From NCBI RefSeq assembly GCF_045862395.1, contig NZ_AP023087.1:4092001-4156000 (forward strand): a stretch of 64,000 nucleotides of DNA, read 5' to 3'. The notes below the pieces were generated by a model. That model made no database searches, was not told where the DNA came from, and was given only the letters and a program-made list of their open reading frames with translations. Positions 50,628 through 61,000 of the stretch are shown here, in pieces. The translations under genes were made by a program, and so were the position numbers. This DNA comes from Marinicellulosiphila megalodicopiae. GTDB lineage: Bacteria; Pseudomonadota; Gammaproteobacteria; Pseudomonadales; Natronospirillaceae. Within the stretch, counting starts at the first letter, position 1; the number at the start of each line of letters is the position of its first letter.

Positions 50628-52718
50628 TTAAGCTCGTTTAATAATTGCGTCAGCGATGTTACTTGGTGCTTCAGCGTAATGTTTAAATTCCATGGTAAAG
50701 GTTGCACGACCCTGGGTAGCACTTCTTAAATCAGTTGCATAACCAAACATTTCTGCAAGGGGTACTTCTGCGTTAATAATTTTGCCACCTGGACTGTCAT
50801 CCATACCTTGAACCAGACCACGACGGCGATTTAAATCGCCCATGACATCGCCCATGTAATCTTCTGGTGTTACCACTTCTACTTTCATCATTGGTTCCAT
50901 CAAACATGCATCCCCTTCTTGGGACAGTTTTTTGGTAGATTGAGAAGCAGCTATTTTAAAGGCCATTTCGTTGGAATCCACTTCATGGAAAGAGCCATCG
51001 AACAAGGTAGCCTTAAGGCCTAAAAGCGGGTATCCAGCCAACACACCATTTTGCATTTGATCTGAAATACCTTTCTCAACAGCGGGAATATATTCCTTAG
51101 GAATAACCCCTCCTGTTATTTCGTTTACAAATTCTAATCCTTCTTCATTTGAAGGTTCAAATCTGATTACAACATGTCCGTACTGTCCTCGACCACCAGA
51201 CTGACGGATAAACTTATGATTAATTTCAACTGTTGATCTAATCTTTTCACGGTAAGAAACCTGAGGCTTACCAATATTTGCATCTACTGAAAATTCACGT
51301 TTCATACGATCAACAAGTACATCAAGGTGTAACTCACCCATACCGGCAATAATGGTTTGCCCCGTTTCACTATCAGTATGCACTCTAAAGGAAGGATCTT
51401 CTTGAGCTAATTTACCTAAAGCAATGCCCATTTTCTCTTGGTCAGCTTGGGTTCTTGGCTCTACAGCTACTGAAATTACTGGTTCTGGAAAATCCATTCT
51501 TTCTAAGGTTATGATGTCTTTAGGTGAACAGAAAGTATCACCAGTGGTGACGCTTTTCATTCCGATTAAAGCAGCAATATCTCCTGCATGCACTTCATTT
51601 ATTTCTTCACGGTCATTTGAATGCATTTGCACCATTCGACCCACACGCTCACGCTTTGCTTTAACAGAATTATAAACAGAATCACCTGTTTTTAATGTAC
51701 CTGAGTACACACGTATAAACGTTAATGTTCCAACAAATGGGTCAGTGGCAATTTTAAATGCTAATGCAGCAAATGGCGCATCATCATCAGCAGGACGAGT
51801 ATCAGTTGTTTCGTCGTCTTCCAATATACCTTCAATTGCTTTTACATCGGTAGGAGCCGGCATATATTCAATCACTGCATCTAATACAGCTTGAACGCCT
51901 TTGTTTTTAAATGCCGAACCTGCCATAACCAACACAAGCTCATTTGCTAATGTTCGTTCACGCAGGCCCGCCTTAATTTCATCTTCGGATAATTCACCTG
52001 TATCAAGGTATTTTTCCATAAAATCGTCATTAGCTTCTGCCGCAGCTTCTACTAATTTTTCGCGCCATTCCTCACAATCGGGAATCATAGCTTCTGGGAT
52101 GTCTTGATACTCAAAGCTCATGCCTTGATCTTCTTCATTCCAGATGATGGCTTTCATCTTTATTAAATCGACCACACCTTCAAAATGATCTTCTGCACCA
52201 ATTGGAAGTTGCATAGGAACGGCATTCGCACCCAACCTTGTTTCCAGTTGATCAATAACCATAAAGAAATCAGCACCTGTCCTGTCCATTTTATTAATGA
52301 ACACCATTCTAGGCACTTCGTAGCGATCCGCTTGTCGCCAAACAGTTTCAGTTTGAGGTTGCACACCAGATGAGGCACATAATACAACGACAGTACCATC
52401 AAGTACGCGCAATGAGCGCTCTACTTCAATTGTAAAGTCAACGTGACCGGGTGTATCAATGATGTTTATTCGATGATTATCAAATTGATTGCTCATACCT
52501 GACCAGAAACAAGTGGTGGCAGCAGACGTGATAGTGATACCACGCTCCTGCTCTTGCTCCATCCAGTCCATGGTGGCAGCGCCATCATGGACTTCGCCGA
52601 TCTTATGGGAACGACCGGTATAGAAAAGTACTCGCTCTGTCGTCGTCGTTTTACCTGCATCAACATGCGCGCAGATACCAATATTACGGTATTTGCTAAT
52701 CGGTGTTTTACGAGCCAC
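50628..52718 (-). CDS. fusA: Elongation factor G
   Basis: 696 residues, normal length. P-loop AHVDAGKTTTTERVL, switch region DTPGHVDFTIEVERS, NKMDRTGADF, and domain IV/V segments such as YREKIRSTVEINHKFIRQSGGRGQYGHV. It catalyses GTP-dependent translocation and ribosome recycling. It is 12 bp downstream of rpsG and 24 bp upstream of tuf in the str operon. Confidence 0.99.
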   Translation of the reverse strand: MARKTPISKYRNIGICAHVDAGKTTTTERVLFYTGRSHKIGEVHDGAATMDWMEQEQERGITITSAATTCFWSGMSNQFDNHRINIIDTPGHVDFTIEVERSLRVLDGTVVVLCASSGVQPQTETVWRQADRYEVPRMVFINKMDRTGADFFMVIDQLETRLGANAVPMQLPIGAEDHFEGVVDLIKMKAIIWNEEDQGMSFEYQDIPEAMIPDCEEWREKLVEAAAEANDDFMEKYLDTGELSEDEIKAGLRERTLANELVLVMAGSAFKNKGVQAVLDAVIEYMPAPTDVKAIEGILEDDETTDTRPADDDAPFAALAFKIATDPFVGTLTFIRVYSGTLKTGDSVYNSVKAKRERVGRMVQMHSNDREEINEVHAGDIAALIGMKSVTTGDTFCSPKDIITLERMDFPEPVISVAVEPRTQADQEKMGIALGKLAQEDPSFRVHTDSETGQTIIAGMGELHLDVLVDRMKREFSVDANIGKPQVSYREKIRSTVEINHKFIRQSGGRGQYGHVVIRFEPSNEEGLEFVNEITGGVIPKEYIPAVEKGISDQMQNGVLAGYPLLGLKATLFDGSFHEVDSNEMAFKIAASQSTKKLSQEGDACLMEPMMKVEVVTPEDYMGDVMGDLNRRRGLVQGMDDSPGGKIINAEVPLAEMFGYATDLRSATQGRATFTMEFKHYAEAPSNIADAIIKRA

Positions 52719-52730
52719 GAGGTAATCCCC

Positions 52731-53201
52731 TTAAAAGCGGAAGTGAGAGAAAGCTTTGTTAGCTTCAGCCATGCGATGAACGTCTTCACGTTTTTTCACA
52801 GCTGCGCCTTTACCTTCGGTAGCATCGATGATTTCACCAGCTAAACGTAAAGCCATAGTTTTTTCACCACGGTTACGTGCGTAGTCTTTCAACCAACGCA
52901 TAGCAAGTGCAACACGACGTGCTGGACGAACTTCAACAGGTACTTGGTATGTAGCACCACCTACACGTCGAGATTTAACTTCAACTAGAGGTGCAATCGC
53001 TTCTAGAGCAGCTTCGAACTGTTCTACAGGATCTTTTTGTGTTTTCTTTTCTACAGATTCTAATGCACCGTATACGATTTTTTCAGCAATAGATTTTTTA
53101 CCGCTAATCATCACGTGGTTCATGAATTTAGCTAACTGTAAGTTACCAAATTTTGGATCTGGTAATATGTCACGCTTTGCGGCGACGCGTCTTCTTGGCA
53201 T
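52731..53201 (-). CDS. rpsG: 30S ribosomal protein S7
   Basis: 156 residues, a full-length match to bacterial S7 (MPRRRVAAKRDILPDPKFGN, then GGATYQVPVEVRPARRVALAMRWL). It nucleates the 3' major domain of 16S rRNA and in E. coli represses its own operon. It sits between rpsL (94 bp upstream) and fusA (12 bp downstream). Confidence 0.99.
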   Translation of the reverse strand: MPRRRVAAKRDILPDPKFGNLQLAKFMNHVMISGKKSIAEKIVYGALESVEKKTQKDPVEQFEAALEAIAPLVEVKSRRVGGATYQVPVEVRPARRVALAMRWLKDYARNRGEKTMALRLAGEIIDATEGKGAAVKKREDVHRMAEANKAFSHFRF

Positions 53202-53295
53202 TTTGATAAGCCCTTATATAGAGGTCTTCAGGAAAGTATACGAGTATTGATTAACTCGACCTTACTCTTATCCATCAACAATTGATTGATTAAAT

Positions 53296-53670
53296 TTATT
53301 TCTTAGGACGTTTAGCACCGTACTTAGAACGTGCTTGTCTACGATCGGCAACGCCAGAAGTATCCAATGCACCACGTACTGTATGGTAACGTACACCCGG
53401 TAAATCTTTTACACGACCACCACGGATCAAGATAACACTATGCTCTTGAAGGTTGTGACCTTCACCACCAATGTAAGAAGTTACTTCATATCCGTTAGTT
53501 AAACGAACACGACATACTTTACGTAATGCCGAGTTTGGCTTCTTAGGGGTAGTGGTATAAACGCGTGTACAAACACCACGACGTTGTGGACATGCCTGCA
53601 ATGCAGGTACATCACTTTTCGCAACTTTACGTTTGCGAGGTTGGCGAACCAACTGATTAATAGTAGCCAT
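53296..53670 (-). CDS. rpsL: 30S ribosomal protein S12
   Basis: 124 residues, standard for S12. The conserved TTPKKPNSALRKVCRVRL and GHNLQEHSVILIRGGRVKDLPGVRYH segments are present, carrying the wild-type Lys residues associated with streptomycin sensitivity (KPNS, VKDLPG). It is the first gene of the str operon; the rpoBC terminator lies just upstream. Confidence 0.99.
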   Translation of the reverse strand: MATINQLVRQPRKRKVAKSDVPALQACPQRRGVCTRVYTTTPKKPNSALRKVCRVRLTNGYEVTSYIGGEGHNLQEHSVILIRGGRVKDLPGVRYHTVRGALDTSGVADRRQARSKYGAKRPKK

Positions 53671-53700
53671 TAAGCCTACTCCACTTTCTCTTCACTTAAT

Positions 53701-53726
53701 AAAACCCCAGAATTTTAGTTCTGGGG
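53701..53726 (-). terminator. rpoBC terminator upstream of rpsL
   Basis: CCCCAGAA and TTCTGGGG form an 8-bp stem with a 6-base loop followed, leftward, by TTTTATT. It separates rpoC from rpsL, so rpsL needs its own promoter or partial readthrough. Confidence 0.85.
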
Positions 53727-53780
53727 ATTGGGGGAGGCGGATTTTAAAGACCGCCCATTATCTAGTCAAGTTTAAATACG

Positions 53781-56700
53781 TTATTTATTTAAAGCTTGAC
53801 TTAATGCTGCTTCAACATCGCTTGCACTTACTGATGAAGTTGTAGGTTCAACATCTTCCATCATACGCAATTCTTTCTTACGTTTTCTCTCTGCATGATA
53901 CGCTAAACCTGTACCTGCTGGGATCAAACGACCTACTACGACGTTTTCTTTTAAGCCACGTAAGTAATCACGTTTACCTGTTACTGCACCTTCTGTTAAT
54001 ACTCGAGTCGTTTCTTGGAACGACGCGGCAGAAATAAATGATTCAGTAGCAAGTGATGCTTTGGTAATACCTAACAATACGCGCTGGAATTTAGCTTTGA
54101 TTTGGTTATCATTTAAAGCTTCATTCGCTTCAAGTAAGGTATTGTACTCTACTTGGTCGCCTTTAATTAGGTTTGTATCTCCTGCATCGTTAACATGCAC
54201 TTTACGTAGCATTTGACGAACAATCACTTCGATATGTTTGTCATTGATGATTACGCCCTGAAGACGGTAAACATCTTGAACTTCTTTAACAACATAACGC
54301 GCTAGTGCTGTTACACCTAAAATGCGAAGAACGTCATGAGGGTTAGTAGGGCCATCAGAAATAACCTCACCTTTTTCAACTTTCTCACCTTCAAACACGT
54401 TCAGGTGACGCCATTTAGGAATTAACTCTTCGTAAACATCGCCCCCATCATTTGGCGTGATAACAATACGCTTTTTACCTTTGGTTTCTTTACCAAAGTT
54501 AATAACACCTGAAATCTCAGCTAAAATCGAAGATTCTTTTGGCTTACGCGCTTCAAATAAATCAGCAACACGTGGTAAACCACCGGTGATATCTTTGTTA
54601 CCTGAAGATTCTTGAGGGATACGAGCAAGTACATCACCAACATTGATTGCTGCGCCATTTTGCACGCTTACAATCGCACCATCCGGCAAGAAGTACTGAG
54701 CAATTTGATTCGTACCTTCAATAATTACATCTTCACCACTAGCATCTAACAATTTGATCATTGGGCGGATATCTTTACCCGTGCCACTACGATCTTTTGC
54801 ATCAATGACTTCAACGCTTGAAACACCTGTTAATTCATCAATTTTGCTGTTTACAGTAATGCCGTCTTCCATTCCAACGAACACAACTTGACCTGCATTT
54901 TCTGCAATAATTGGATGGGTATGTGGATCCCATTTAGCAATTAAGGCACCTGATTCAACCGCTTGACCATCTTTAGCTGTTAATACTGCACCGTATGGTA
55001 ATTTATATTTTTCACGCTCACGACCCTGCTCATCTGCGATAGCAAGTAATGATGAACGAGATACAGTCACAAGATCGCCATTGGCACGCGTAACTGTTTT
55101 CGCGTTATGTAAACGCACTGTACCGGCCTGTTGAACTTGTACACTATCTGCAGCTGATGTACGCGATGCTGCACCACCAATATGGAACGTACGCATTGTT
55201 AACTGTGTACCCGGCTCACCAATGGATTGTGCTGCCACAATACCGACTGCTTCACCGATGTTGATACGATGCCCACGACCTAAGTCACGACCATAACAAC
55301 ATGCACAAATACCGTAACGGATTTCACAGTTAATCGCTGAACGCACTCGGATTTGATCCACTGCTAATATATCTAGACGAGCAACTAAATCCTCGTCAAT
55401 CAACGTGCCTTTAGGGATAACCACTTCGCCATCGTTATTTAATACATCAGTTGCAACTGTACGACCTAGAACCTGCATACCCAATGGCACAACCACATCA
55501 CCACCTTCGATGATTGGCTCCATCAATAGGCCGTTCTCAGTACCACAATCAAAATCTGTTACCACTAAATCTTGAGATACATCCACTAAACGTCGTGTTA
55601 AGTAACCCGAGTTCGCTGTTTTAAGTGCCGTATCGGCCAAACCTTTACGAGCCCCGTGAGTAGAGGTGAAGTACTCACCAACCGATAGACCTTCACGGAA
55701 GTTCGCCTTAATTGGCGTTTCGATGATGGATCCATCTGGCTTAGCCATCAAACCACGCATACCTGCTAACTGACGAATCTGAGCTGGGCTACCACGTGCG
55801 CCTGAATCGGCATAGATGTAAACAGAGTTAAATGACTCTTGATCCACTTCATTTCCGTCACGATCGATTACTTTTTCAGTACCTAGCTCATCCATCATCG
55901 CTTTAGCGATTTGTTCATTAGCTTTTGACCAGATATCAACTACTTTGTTGTATTTCTCGCCACGTGTTACCAAACCTGTAGCGAACTGATTTTCAATCTC
56001 AGTTACTTCAGCTTCAGCAGCCGCTAATAATTCAACTTTTGCTTTTGGAATTTCAAAATCGTTTACACCGATTGAAGATCCAGAATAGGTTGCAAAACGG
56101 TAACCCATATACATAATTTGGTCGGCGAAAACTACCGTTTCTTTCAAGCCAACTTGGCGGTAACAAGCGTTTAATAAGTTAGAAATCGCTTTCTTTTTCA
56201 TTACCTGGTTAGCCATTTCAAATGGCAAACCTTTTGGCACGATAGAGAATAATATTGCACGTCCAACGGTCGTATCAACGATTTCAACGTTATCTACATT
56301 TTCACCCTGCTCATCTTTATATGACTCTTCAATACGTACTTTAACACGAGCTTGAAGACCTACTTGACCTGCACCGAATGCGCGCTCAACTTCTTTGATA
56401 TTCGCGAAAACAATGCCTTCACCTTTATCGTTGATACGTGAACGAGTCATGTAGTACAAACCTAATACAACATCCTGTGAAGGAACGATGATAGGCTCGC
56501 CGTTTGCTGGCGATAGGATGTTGTTCGTAGACATCATTAACGCACGAGCTTCTAATTGAGCTTCGATAGTTAACGGTACGTGAACAGCCATTTGGTCACC
56601 ATCGAAATCGGCGTTGTATGCCGCACAAACCAATGGGTGTAACTGAATCGCTTTACCTTCAATCAAAATAGGTTCAAACGCTTGAATACCTAGTCGGTGA

Positions 56701-57986
56701 AGTGTTGGTGCACGGTTTAACATGATCGGATGTTCACGGATCACTTCTGCCAAGATATCCCAAACAACTGGATCTTCGCGCTCAACCATTTTCTTAGCAG
56801 CTTTAATGGTAGTTGCTAAGCCACGTAATTCTAATTTAGAGAAAATGAACGGCTTAAATAATTCAAGACCCATTTTCTTAGGTAAACCACATTGATGTAG
56901 ACGCAAGCTTGGTCCAACAACAATTACAGAACGGCCAGAGTAATCAACACGCTTACCTAGTAAGTTTTGACGGAAACGACCTTGCTTACCTTTGATCATG
57001 TCAGCAAGTGATTTCAATGGACGACGGTTTGAACCCGTAATCGCACGACCACGACGGCCGTTATCTAGTAACGCATCAACTGATTCTTGCAACATACGTT
57101 TTTCGTTACGTACGATGATGTCTGGCGCACTTAACTCTAATAAACGTTTTAGACGGTTATTACGGTTAATGACACGACGATATAAATCGTTTAAATCAGA
57201 AGTAGCAAAACGACCACCATCTAGCGGAACTAGAGGACGTAAATCAGGTGGTAAAATTGGCAATACAGTCATTACCATCCATTTCGGGTTATTACCTGAG
57301 TGGAAGAATGCTTCTAATAATTTAAGACGCTTAGATAATTTCTTGATCTTAGTTTCAGAGTTAGTTGCAGGAATTTCTTCACGCAATGTACCAATCTCTT
57401 CTTCTAAGTCGATATCACCTAATAAAATTTGGATGGCTTCAGCACCCATACGAGCATCAAAGTCATCGCCGAATTCTTCGATTGCTTCGTAGTATTCTTC
57501 ATCATTTAAAAGTTGAGTTTTTTCCAAAGTAGTCATACCTGGATCAACAACAACAAATGATTCGTAATAAAGAATGCGTTCGATATCACGTAGAGTCATA
57601 TCTAACATCAAACCAATACGAGATGGTAAAGATTTTAGGAACCAAATATGTGCAACAGGTGCTGCTAATTCAATGTGCCCCATGCGATCACGACGCACTT
57701 TAGATTGCGTTACTTCAACGCCACATTTTTCACAGATAACACCACGATGCTTAAGACGCTTATACTTTCCGCATAAACATTCAAAATCTTTGATTGGACC
57801 AAAGATTCGCGCACAGAATAAACCATCACGCTCAGGTTTAAATGTACGGTAGTTAATAGTTTCAGGTTTTTTAACCTCACCGAATGACCATGAACGGATC
57901 ATTTCAGGCGACGCAAGGCCGATTCGAATAGAGTCGAATTCAGCTTGTTGACTTTGCGTTTTTAATAGATTTAGTAAATCTTTCAT
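53781..57986 (-). CDS. rpoC: RNA polymerase subunit beta'
   Basis: 1401 residues. The N-terminal zinc finger CLCGKYKRLKHRGVICEKCGVEV, the clamp, the active-site NADFDGDQM motif binding Mg2+, and the trigger-loop region (TMRTFHIGGAAS) are present, as are the second zinc-binding Cys set (RSAINCEIRYGICACCYGRDL) and a normal C-terminus. It is the catalytic large subunit of RNA polymerase. It lies 80 bp after rpoB. Confidence 0.99.
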   Translation of the reverse strand: MKDLLNLLKTQSQQAEFDSIRIGLASPEMIRSWSFGEVKKPETINYRTFKPERDGLFCARIFGPIKDFECLCGKYKRLKHRGVICEKCGVEVTQSKVRRDRMGHIELAAPVAHIWFLKSLPSRIGLMLDMTLRDIERILYYESFVVVDPGMTTLEKTQLLNDEEYYEAIEEFGDDFDARMGAEAIQILLGDIDLEEEIGTLREEIPATNSETKIKKLSKRLKLLEAFFHSGNNPKWMVMTVLPILPPDLRPLVPLDGGRFATSDLNDLYRRVINRNNRLKRLLELSAPDIIVRNEKRMLQESVDALLDNGRRGRAITGSNRRPLKSLADMIKGKQGRFRQNLLGKRVDYSGRSVIVVGPSLRLHQCGLPKKMGLELFKPFIFSKLELRGLATTIKAAKKMVEREDPVVWDILAEVIREHPIMLNRAPTLHRLGIQAFEPILIEGKAIQLHPLVCAAYNADFDGDQMAVHVPLTIEAQLEARALMMSTNNILSPANGEPIIVPSQDVVLGLYYMTRSRINDKGEGIVFANIKEVERAFGAGQVGLQARVKVRIEESYKDEQGENVDNVEIVDTTVGRAILFSIVPKGLPFEMANQVMKKKAISNLLNACYRQVGLKETVVFADQIMYMGYRFATYSGSSIGVNDFEIPKAKVELLAAAEAEVTEIENQFATGLVTRGEKYNKVVDIWSKANEQIAKAMMDELGTEKVIDRDGNEVDQESFNSVYIYADSGARGSPAQIRQLAGMRGLMAKPDGSIIETPIKANFREGLSVGEYFTSTHGARKGLADTALKTANSGYLTRRLVDVSQDLVVTDFDCGTENGLLMEPIIEGGDVVVPLGMQVLGRTVATDVLNNDGEVVIPKGTLIDEDLVARLDILAVDQIRVRSAINCEIRYGICACCYGRDLGRGHRINIGEAVGIVAAQSIGEPGTQLTMRTFHIGGAASRTSAADSVQVQQAGTVRLHNAKTVTRANGDLVTVSRSSLLAIADEQGREREKYKLPYGAVLTAKDGQAVESGALIAKWDPHTHPIIAENAGQVVFVGMEDGITVNSKIDELTGVSSVEVIDAKDRSGTGKDIRPMIKLLDASGEDVIIEGTNQIAQYFLPDGAIVSVQNGAAINVGDVLARIPQESSGNKDITGGLPRVADLFEARKPKESSILAEISGVINFGKETKGKKRIVITPNDGGDVYEELIPKWRHLNVFEGEKVEKGEVISDGPTNPHDVLRILGVTALARYVVKEVQDVYRLQGVIINDKHIEVIVRQMLRKVHVNDAGDTNLIKGDQVEYNTLLEANEALNDNQIKAKFQRVLLGITKASLATESFISAASFQETTRVLTEGAVTGKRDYLRGLKENVVVGRLIPAGTGLAYHAERKRKKELRMMEDVEPTTSSVSASDVEAALSQALNK

Positions 57987-58018
57987 GTTTTACCTAGCTC
58001 CAAACGGAGTGAATAGTT

Positions 58019-58046
58019 CGCAATGATTGATTGCTCAATCATTGCG
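58019..58046 (-). other. Perfect hairpin in the rpoB-rpoC intergenic RNA
   Basis: CGCAATGATTGA pairs perfectly (12 bp) with TCAATCATTGCG around a 4-base loop between rpoB and rpoC. No T-run follows, so it is not a terminator; a processing or mRNA-stability element is more likely. Confidence 0.75.
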
Positions 58047-58066
58047 CCCGATTTAGTTGAGACGAA

Positions 58067-61000
58067 TTATTCTTCGCTCTCAAGCTCCATATCAATACCT
58101 AATGAGCGAATCTCTTTAACAAGTACGTTAAACGATTCAGGCATTCCAGGTTCCATACGATGATCACCATCCACAATGTTTTTATACATTTTGGTACGAC
58201 CGGCAACGTCATCGGATTTCACTGTTAACATTTCTTGTAATGTATATGCAGCACCGTAAGCTTCAAGCGCCCATACTTCCATCTCACCGAAACGCTGACC
58301 ACCAAATTGAGCTTTACCGCCCAATGGCTGTTGTGTAACAAGTGAATATGAACCAGTAGAACGTGCATGCATTTTATCATCAACCAAATGGTTAAGTTTT
58401 AATACGTACATGTAGCCTACTGTGGTTTTACGAGCAAACGGTTCGCCTGTTAATCCGTTATACAACTGGATTTGACCTGAACGAGGAATGTCTGCAAGCT
58501 CTAATAAATCTTTAATCTCAGATTCTTTAGCACCATCAAATACAGGGGTCGCAATCGGCACACCGTTACGCAAGTTACCTGCTAATTCAAGAATCTCAGG
58601 ATCTGAGAAACTATCTAGATCTTCTTTATGAGTTGAAGTACCCACACCGTTATAGATCTTATCTAAGAACCCACGAACCTCTGCAACTTCACGCTGTTCT
58701 TTTAGCATCACATCTATTTTTTCGCCCAGGCCTTTAGCTGCCATACCCAAATGCATTTCTAAAACCTGACCAACGTTCATACGCGATGGAACACCTAGAG
58801 GATTCAATACGATATCCACTGGCACACCATTTTCATCGTATGGCATATCTTCAACAGGTTTAATTACAGAAATAACACCTTTGTTACCGTGACGACCGGC
58901 CATTTTATCACCTGGCTGAATCGTACGCTTGATTGCTAGATAAACTTTTACAATTTTTAAAACACCAGGAGCTAAATCATCACCCGTGCTTAATTTTGCT
59001 TTTTTATCTTCAAAACGCGCTTCTTGATCTTTACGACGCTCATCTAATTGAGCCTCTGCTTTTTCAAGATTAACTGCAACTTCATCATCTTTTAAACGAA
59101 GCTTGAACCATTCTGAATGATCCAATTCATCAAGGTATTCAGACGTTAACACATCACCTTTTGAAAGGTTCGGTGCAACCGTTACTACTTGACCAACTAA
59201 TGTTGCTTTTAAACGCTCGAATGTAGCACTTTCAACAATTGCCATTTCAGATTTCAAATCTTTACGGAAACTTGTTAATTGTTGTTGTTCAATATCAATG
59301 GCACGCTGATCTTTTTCTACGCCATCACGAGTAAATACTTGAACATCAATAATTGTACCTTTCACGCCACCTTTAACACGTAAAGAAGTATCTTTAACAT
59401 CCGATGCTTTTTCACCAAAGATCGCACGAAGTAATTTTTCTTCAGGCGTTAACTGTGTTTCAGATTTAGGCGTTACTTTACCAACTAAGATATCACCAGG
59501 GCCAACCTCAGCACCGATATAAACAACACCTGACTCATCCAACTTGCTTAATGCAGCTTCGCCAACGTTTGGAATATCAGCAGTTACATCTTCAGAGCCT
59601 AACTTAGTATCACGAGCAATACAGGTTAATTCTTGAATGTGAATCGTAGTAAAACGCTCTTCTTGTACAACACGCTCAGAAACTAAAATAGAATCTTCGT
59701 AGTTGTAACCATTCCAAGGCATAAACGCGATACGCATGTTTTGGCCAAGTGCAAGTTCACCCATATCAACAGAAGGACCATCAGCCATGATATCACCACG
59801 CTGAACAGTATCACCTTCTTTAACAAGAGGACGCTGGTTGATACATGTATTTTGGTTAGAACGCGTGTATTTAGTTAAGTTATAAATATCCACACCTGCA
59901 TCACCTGAATCGGTTTCTGCATCGTGAACTTTAATAACAATACGAGACGCATCAACAATCTCAACCACACCACCACGATCAGCAATCACACATACACCGG
60001 AGTCGCGCGCTACAGCACGCTCAATGCCTGTTCCAACTAATGGCTTTTGCGCTCTAATAGTTGGCACCGCTTGACGTTGCATGTTTGAACCCATCAACGC
60101 TCGGTTAGCATCATCGTGCTCTAAGAACGGAATCAGCGATGCAGCAACCGATACAACTTGACGCGGCGATACATCCATAAAGTTCACTTGATCGGCTTGT
60201 GCCATCGTGAATTCATTGCCCGCACGAACTTGAACTAGTTTTTCTTTAAAACGATTATCGCTAGTCATTGGCGCATTGGCCTGGGCGATAACATGTTGTG
60301 CTTCATCAATTGCAGACATGTACTGGATTTTATCGGTTACCAATCCATTTTCTACTGCACGGTAAGGTGTTTCTAAGAAACCATAACTATTAGTACGAGC
60401 GTATGTTGCCAAAGAGTTGATCAAACCAATGTTTGGACCCTCTGGTGTTTCAATCGGACAAACACGACCATAATGCGTTGGATGTACGTCACGCACTTCG
60501 AAACCAGCACGTTCACGCGTTAAACCACCAGGGCCTAATGCAGAAACACGACGCTTATGCGTAATTTCTGACAATGGATTGTTTTGATCCATAAACTGAG
60601 ATAACTGTGATGAACCAAAGAACTCTTTGATTGCAGCAGCTACAGGCTTAGCGTTGATCATATCTTGTGGCATTAAACCTTCACTTTCAGCCATAGATAA
60701 ACGTTCACGAACAGCACGTTCAACACGAACTAAACCAACACGGAATTGGTTTTCAGCCATTTCACCAACAGAACGTATGCGACGGTTACCAAGATGATCG
60801 ATATCATCTACGATACCTTTACCGTTACGGATGTTAATCAATGTAGATAGCACATCAACGATATCTTGCTTATCTAAGATTCCTGCACCCTCATCTTCTG
60901 TACGTAAAAGACGACGGTTAAACTTCATACGACCAACCGCTGATAAGTCATAACGCTCTTCAGTGAAGAATAAGTTTTGGAATAAACCTTCAGCAGATTC

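Noticed and set aside
56992..57492. 166-residue ORF opposite rpoC
   Set aside because: It is an antisense shadow of rpoC codons with no family features and no ribosome site.
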